DNA of 64,000 nucleotides from positions 12,909,001 through 12,973,000 of the forward strand of contig OX387202.1 in the NCBI GenBank assembly GCA_947561715.1. Direction: 5' to 3'. The translations under genes were made by a program, and so were the position numbers. The notes beneath the pieces were generated by a model that was not told where the DNA came from, searched no databases, and saw nothing but the letters and a program-made list of their open reading frames with translations. Position 1 is the first letter of the stretch. Each line of letters opens with the position of its first letter. Positions 59,743 to 64,000 of this stretch are shown here, piece by piece. This stretch comes from Ascidia mentula. Its lineage: Eukaryota; Chordata; Ascidiacea; Phlebobranchia; Ascidiidae.

Positions 59743-62127
59743 ATGTATTATCCCGGGTCAGTTTGGGCTTTGCTTTGGCTTTTAAAATTAAAAGGTAAGA
59801 AGGTTTAAATTTATGTATCCGCATATTTGTACGAAAGTTACGTCGGTGTTTTGTTTCAAGGTCGCTGTTTCAACTCAAGTAATTATAATATGTCAATTGC
59901 TAAACACCTCGACCGACTTAAATAAAAATGAATATTACCTAGTTCTAATGTTCACAGCAAACGATCAGGAGAAATGTGTTGTCCCGATCGCACCAGACAA
60001 CGCAAAGTTAGATGGGGTTGTGCACACCACATACTCGTTGGGAGATGAGGTAGACTACCAATGTGACACTGGATACCAACTCTTTGGGGATGGAAAGATG
60101 GTTTGTGTTAAAGGGAATATGTGGAGACGAGTTGGTTTATGCCGCCAAATTGGTAAGTGGTCGATTCTACACAATTAAAATATATACTGCACCATATGCT
60201 TTTCAAGTACCTACTACATATTTAACCCTTCACAAAACATGTCCAGTTAAACTGCTGCCGTTATCTCTAACAGCATGTGAACGAACAAGCAATACGTCCG
60301 TCCAATAGTGTAATGAGTGAGTAAGCTATAGGCTACAGAATCATTTTGCACCCAAAGATCTGTCAGTGATTTGTTTTAAAAGCATTTTGAAGAACATGAA
60401 ATGCCAAAGGTCCTAGATAAAAAAAAATCCCAGACAAAATATGTGTGCAGCTTGTCTGTCGTTGTGGCTGCACAATCGCTGAACAAAATGCTACGATGTT
60501 GGGAAAATGCTCAGGATGTTAAAAGAATTCCATTTTTAGATAATCAGTGCCATCCTCCCAACAGCACAACAAACGGGGTCTACCAGCCTGCGAAGGAGAT
60601 GTACAATGTAAACGACACAGTGAGCTATTCTTGCAACTCTGGATATGGAATAGAGGGCTACTATTTTCTTACCTGCCTCCAAAATGGAACTTGGAGTTAC
60701 CCAGCCCCTGACTGTACAGTATTAGGTTTGTGTAAACATTTTTGCCAAGTACATCAGCGAATTCATCATTTTTATTTAGAGACTCCATCGTGCGTTAATG
60801 GGAGTTGGACGATGTACTTTCTTCCTTTTTTGAATAAACGAGAAGGTGTATCTGCCAATCTGGACCAGTATTGTACAACTTATCCCGACATGTGTCCCAA
60901 GCAATTACCCAGCGCTGTTGACGTAGTTTACGAGGAAAACAAAATCCATTACCATTATCGCTTGGCCAAACAGATCGTCCACATTGACCCACAAAGAGGT
61001 CTAAGCTGTCTTAATTCAGAACAAATCGACGGTCGACCGTGTCACCGTCATTACGCCGTGCGGTTCTGTATTCCGATTCCCGCAGGTATGTATGTTGCAA
61101 AAGTTGGAAGCAACAAAATTTCCTGGGCGCGAAAGCTGAAAACATTCATGGTTCTACGTTTCACAACGATTAATGAATTCTATGTTGACACAACAGTCCT
61201 ACTCTTATAGCTGTAATATCATCAGGGATAGTTTCGAAATCTGTATTTAGTTGAATATACATATAGGCTATTTGGAGGATATTCTTCACTAAAGCAAAGC
61301 TATTCATGTGAACCATTCAGCCTTATTATTAAACCTTCAAATGATTTTGAATTTTCAGTTGGTTGTGTATTACTAGATGGCCCGTCTTGCAGCCAGCAAT
61401 GGACCCCATACTTCAACTCAGATCGCCCAAGTGGTACAGGCGATTACGAAGGAATGGTTTCTCGTGGAGGGCAAACCTTTTGTCAAAATTATCCAACATC
61501 ATTGGATGTCCGACTTGTTAGCTCCGGGGAAGATTATCGTACGAGTGGCCGAATTCTGCGACAATTGGGGGGTTCCGTAGCGTGCGTGACATCTTTTGAA
61601 AGTAGAATTTGTCCGGACTTCAAAGTGCGTTTCTGTTGCCAAGGTAATTTTAAAGAAATCTCTTAAAGCGGTCATGCCAGTGTCTTTTGAGTGTCGGTAA
61701 TTCATTTTGCAGTATTAGCACTATAGTAGATAATTTGGTTAGCAATACTATCTGTTTGTTGTATTGTGTGTTGAAAAGTGAACTGTTGCGTCAAAAAATG
61801 TTTGAATGCTATTTTTCTTAACGGGTCTTGTGATTTGCAGAGATCAGCTGCTCGTCAGGAACGTGGACTCCATTCTTCAACCTCGACTCACCAGAAGGAG
61901 ACGGAGATTATGAAATGATTGTTGATGCAAAGAGATTGCATCCGACCCAAATGTGCAGCGGAAATGTAACAGCTATTGATGCTCGAAATGTGGTTGGAGG
62001 ATGGGGTTATTCACAATTTTACCGTCCAGTCTACATGGATACAAATGTTGGGTTTTGGTGCAAAAACTCCGAACAGCCCCACGGTGAACAATGCCGCGAC
62101 TACCGCGTTCGCTTCTGCTGTGTTTAA
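59743..62127 (+). CDS. Secreted CCP2-WxxW3 protein, right arm of inverted duplication, 430 aa
   Basis: Exons: 59743-59794 (signal peptide MYYPGSVWALLWLLKLK), 59958-60152 (CCP, APDNAKLDG...GDEVDYQC), 60540-60725 (CCP), 60780-61085 (divergent WxxW, SWTMYFLPF ... AVRFC), 61377-61643 (WxxW, WTPYFNSDRPSGTGDYE ... VRFCC), 61841-62127 (WxxW, WTPFFNLDSPEGDGDYE ... RVRFCCV, stop). Total 1293 nt in frame, all joins phase 1. An upstream acceptor at 61359 would add six codons to the fourth coding module. Between the two CCP exons a CCP exon stub (from 60272, ACERTSNTSVQ then stop) remains. AATAAA is at 62287-62292. It keeps the first CCP lost from its left-arm mirror copy. The layout matches the gene at 18874-21571 module for module, minus its second CCP. 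Confidence 0.88.
60272..60310 (+). pseudogene. Truncated CCP exon stub inside the secreted gene
   Basis: After an aacag acceptor the sequence CATGTGAACGAACAAGCAAT matches the start of the CCP exons at 57332 and 58478 (CATGTGAACCGCCAAGTAAT) but ends in a stop after twelve codons, and the rest of the exon is missing. The same stub is present in the left arm near 44235. Confidence 0.75.
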
Positions 62128-62286
62128 AGTTCGTTGCCGTAATTTGCACAAAGCATTACAATCAATTGTACAGTAGTATCATGTACAGGGAATTTTGGTC
62201 GCTAACTTTGAATGTTTTGTTATTTTTTGCAGTTTTTTTTAACACCAGTGCAGTTGCCATCATTTTTTTGAAAAAGTTAAATCCCA

Positions 62287-62292
62287 AATAAA
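62287..62292 (+). terminator. Poly(A) signal AATAAA
   Basis: Canonical hexamer 160 bases after the stop of the right-arm secreted gene. The mirrored site in the left arm reads aatcaaa, so it is not conserved there. Confidence 0.5.
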
Positions 62293-62299
62293 TATAATG

Positions 62300-63120
62300 C
62301 ACTATATACACCACAGGCGTTATATTGGCCGTCACGGTCTGACATCGGTCCCATACGAAAACGTAATGGCTAAAGCTGCAAGAAATATGAATGTTGGTGT
62401 GTACGGTTATACACATAAAATGGCATATATGCAGTAAGACCATATTATTTACTTAAACTTTGTTCATGCTATAATTTCATGTCTCCTCTTGTTGCTCTCA
62501 ATGTTTATGTCCGCAAAACATTGAAAATGATGGAATATACATTAAGAAATTGTAGAGCGAAGTCATTCTTGATTTTACTGCATTCGTTACTTACTACTAG
62601 CTGCCGGAAGCAAAATTTCACAATGACTAAAGGTTTTCGGTGACAATTTAAAAGAGAAACTACATCATAATGAAATTTAAGAAATGAGACATGCGTTTAT
62701 ACTATAACACGGAAGTGTTTAATGAATAAAGGGTATGATATGGAAGGATCGCCCGACTTCGTTGGCCTTTAAACACTTGGGATTCTCACTATATGCACCA
62801 CGGGCGTTATATTTGGCGGTCACGGTCTGACATCGACGTTTTGGTGGCATAAAGGACGTATAGCGCTACAAATTAAATGCCAATAAAAACATTGATTTTC
62901 GGGTCCACGCGAAATCCATACAGATTTGTTAACTGGCCCTCAGCGCTAAATGAGATTTACCGCCCAGATCAGCGACATTCATTTCAAGTCACCCAAAACC
63001 GACATTTATTTCAAGTCACCTGAAACCGACATTAATTTCAAGTCACGGTTATTTTTTCGTCGTTAATTTCTGTTTTAATGAACTATCTAAAAATTGTTTG
63101 CTGTCGAACTCGACAAGGTC
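62300..63120 (+). repeat. Dispersed repeat family R, fragment and plus copy
   Basis: A short piece at about 62305-62345 ('gcgttatattggccgtcacg') and a longer copy at 62795-63060 ('gcgttatatttggcggtcac', 'cattgattttcgggtccacg', 'gcgacattcatttcaagtca' repeated). Between them nothing is recognised. Confidence 0.6.
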
Positions 63121-63329
63121 GCGGAAAAATTATTTTATGCAAATGATTAGAAAAGGTAAAGTTACGTAGTATGGCAAATATAAACTGAACTGAAAATGTC
63201 TAACAAATATGATGTAATCATAACCCAACACTATATCAATTATTTCGATCGGAATAACGAATAACATGATAACCGATCGACTATACAAATGCTGCTCCCT
63301 AAACGCATGTATATCCTCAGAATCACATT

Positions 63330-63500
63330 GCAACCAAGTTAGATCAACTACTTTTCCTGACAAGTCGAAACTCCCGGCCAGGCTTGAACTCACGACCGTG
63401 GGCTAACCAGGCCCATCGCTCTTGCAACTGAGCTACGGGAGCTCAGTGGTTTCACGGGGTATATTGTGGCCAAGGTACACTGGTGCGCAAGCGCACAACC
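63330..63500 (-). repeat. tRNA-derived SINE with a nearly intact cloverleaf
   Basis: The minus strand from about 63442 folds as a tRNA: acceptor GCTCCCG/CGGGAGT, D arm GCTC/GAGC, anticodon stem TGGGC/GCCCA with loop CTGGTTA (GGT anticodon), T loop TTCAAGC with a weak T stem. The flanks match the SINE copies at 27.7 and 46.2 kb, so it is a SINE head and not a free tRNA gene. Confidence 0.7.
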
Positions 63501-63579
63501 ATCACATATATGTAAGGATCTCTACCACAATAATCCTGCCAATCATGCGAGGGCATGAAATATTACTACATGTATATCC

Positions 63580-63671
63580 TATAATCAGCGGAACTTGAAT
63601 TTTGCTGTGCTTAAGTTCCAAACAACACGACAGAAATGCAGCGATTACCGTGTGCGCTATTGCAGTGAATG
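63580..63671 (+). pseudogene. Relic of a WxxW terminal exon
   Basis: The plus strand ends QKCSDYRVRYCSE, stop, matching the QCRDYRVRFCCV, stop, of the intact terminal exons. The upstream part is decayed ('gaattttgctgtgc' for the usual GFWC segment). No other exons are seen nearby. Confidence 0.6.
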
Positions 63672-63679
63672 ATATTTTT

Positions 63680-64000
63680 GAGTCGATTTGTGCAGTGCAT
63701 GAAGACAGTACTTTGTTTTTCACATTAAAACACAGCGGGAAAAATCAAGGCGGGTCCTTTTGCGCAGCAACAGAGTTATCATTGCGTCGAAGTAAACGGC
63801 GCCTGTTTCTTAAATTCCTGTCGCCATGTATAACTTTTAATATTTTCTTTAGAGGTGCGCTATGACACAGCAATCGCAATAAAATATACTTTTATGATTA
63901 AAAAAATGCAGAGATTGTATATAACATACTTAAACACCTTAATTAAGGTGTAACGTATAATTGCACAATTACCCGCTTGCCCATGCGCGGTCGACTTAGC
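63680..64000. other. Window end, nothing recognised
   Basis: AT-rich, no supported gene. An 87-codon plus-strand frame at 63602-63865 overlaps the WxxW relic in another frame and is not gene-like. Confidence 0.4.

Noticed and set aside
61359-61376. Earlier acceptor for the second WxxW exon
   Set aside because: It keeps the frame and cannot be excluded, but the acceptor before 61377 gives the 267-nt length seen in the gene at 18874-21571 and is better kept in the mirror copy.
63368-63445. Possible functional tRNA-Thr (GGT) gene on the minus strand
   Set aside because: The cloverleaf is good except for the T stem, but the flanks on both sides match other SINE copies in the window.

Overview
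The window reads as a piece of an ascidian (tunicate) genome, most like Ciona. It is AT-rich with short introns. Its exons are almost all 'phase 1' extracellular modules (CCP/sushi, WxxW, LCCL, EGF, fibrinogen), and it carries tRNA-derived SINEs, hAT-like MITEs and hammerhead-ribozyme repeats. The species call is inference. All gene models below were built by hand from splice signals; in each complete model the exon lengths add up to an open frame.

Layout. (1) 1-15.5 kb, minus strand: two tandem copies of a secreted LCCL-LCCL-EGF gene. The right copy (6202-10993) is complete and continues into a second EGF and a fibrinogen-related domain (494 aa). The left copy runs off the window. A relic of a third fibrinogen domain lies at 15.2-15.5 kb. 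Repeat arrays lie upstream of both genes. (2) 17.1-21.6 kb, plus: a palindromic hammerhead-bearing element, then a 14-unit array of 113 bp that runs into the promoter of a secreted 3xCCP + 3xWxxW gene (490 aa). (3) 22.4-25 kb: a frameshifted methyltransferase, SINE and hammerhead repeats, and an SLC22-like exon relic. (4) 26.9-36.7 kb, minus: one large GTPase of the atlastin/GBP superfamily (about 1294 aa). Its helical part is extended by ten tandem 24+49-residue exon pairs and it ends in a hydrophobic Gly/Ala-rich segment. (5) 36.7-42 kb: mostly non-coding duplications and a second methyltransferase fragment. (6) 42.4-62.1 kb: a family of CCP-WxxW receptor-like genes laid out as a large inverted duplication (42.4-45.5 kb minus against 55.2-62.1 kb plus), with a third complete gene at 47.2-51.6 kb minus. 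(7) 62.1-64 kb: repeats, a SINE and one more WxxW relic.

How the genes fit together. The CCP-WxxW loci have two kinds of 5' module. One is a 52-nt signal-peptide exon, giving a secreted protein. The other is a three-exon head: a short cytoplasmic tail with a conserved Tyr-Ser-Thr-Val/Leu-Ala-Asp motif, a basic stop followed by a transmembrane helix, and a His/Asp-rich linker, giving a type II membrane protein. Both end in the same splice phase, so both can join the same CCP/WxxW exons. In both arms of the inverted duplication the membrane head lies upstream of the signal exon, which suggests alternative promoters making membrane and secreted forms. Together with the fibrinogen-lectin-like genes and the GBP-like GTPase this looks like a fast-evolving recognition or immune-type region. 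That role is inferred from domain content only.
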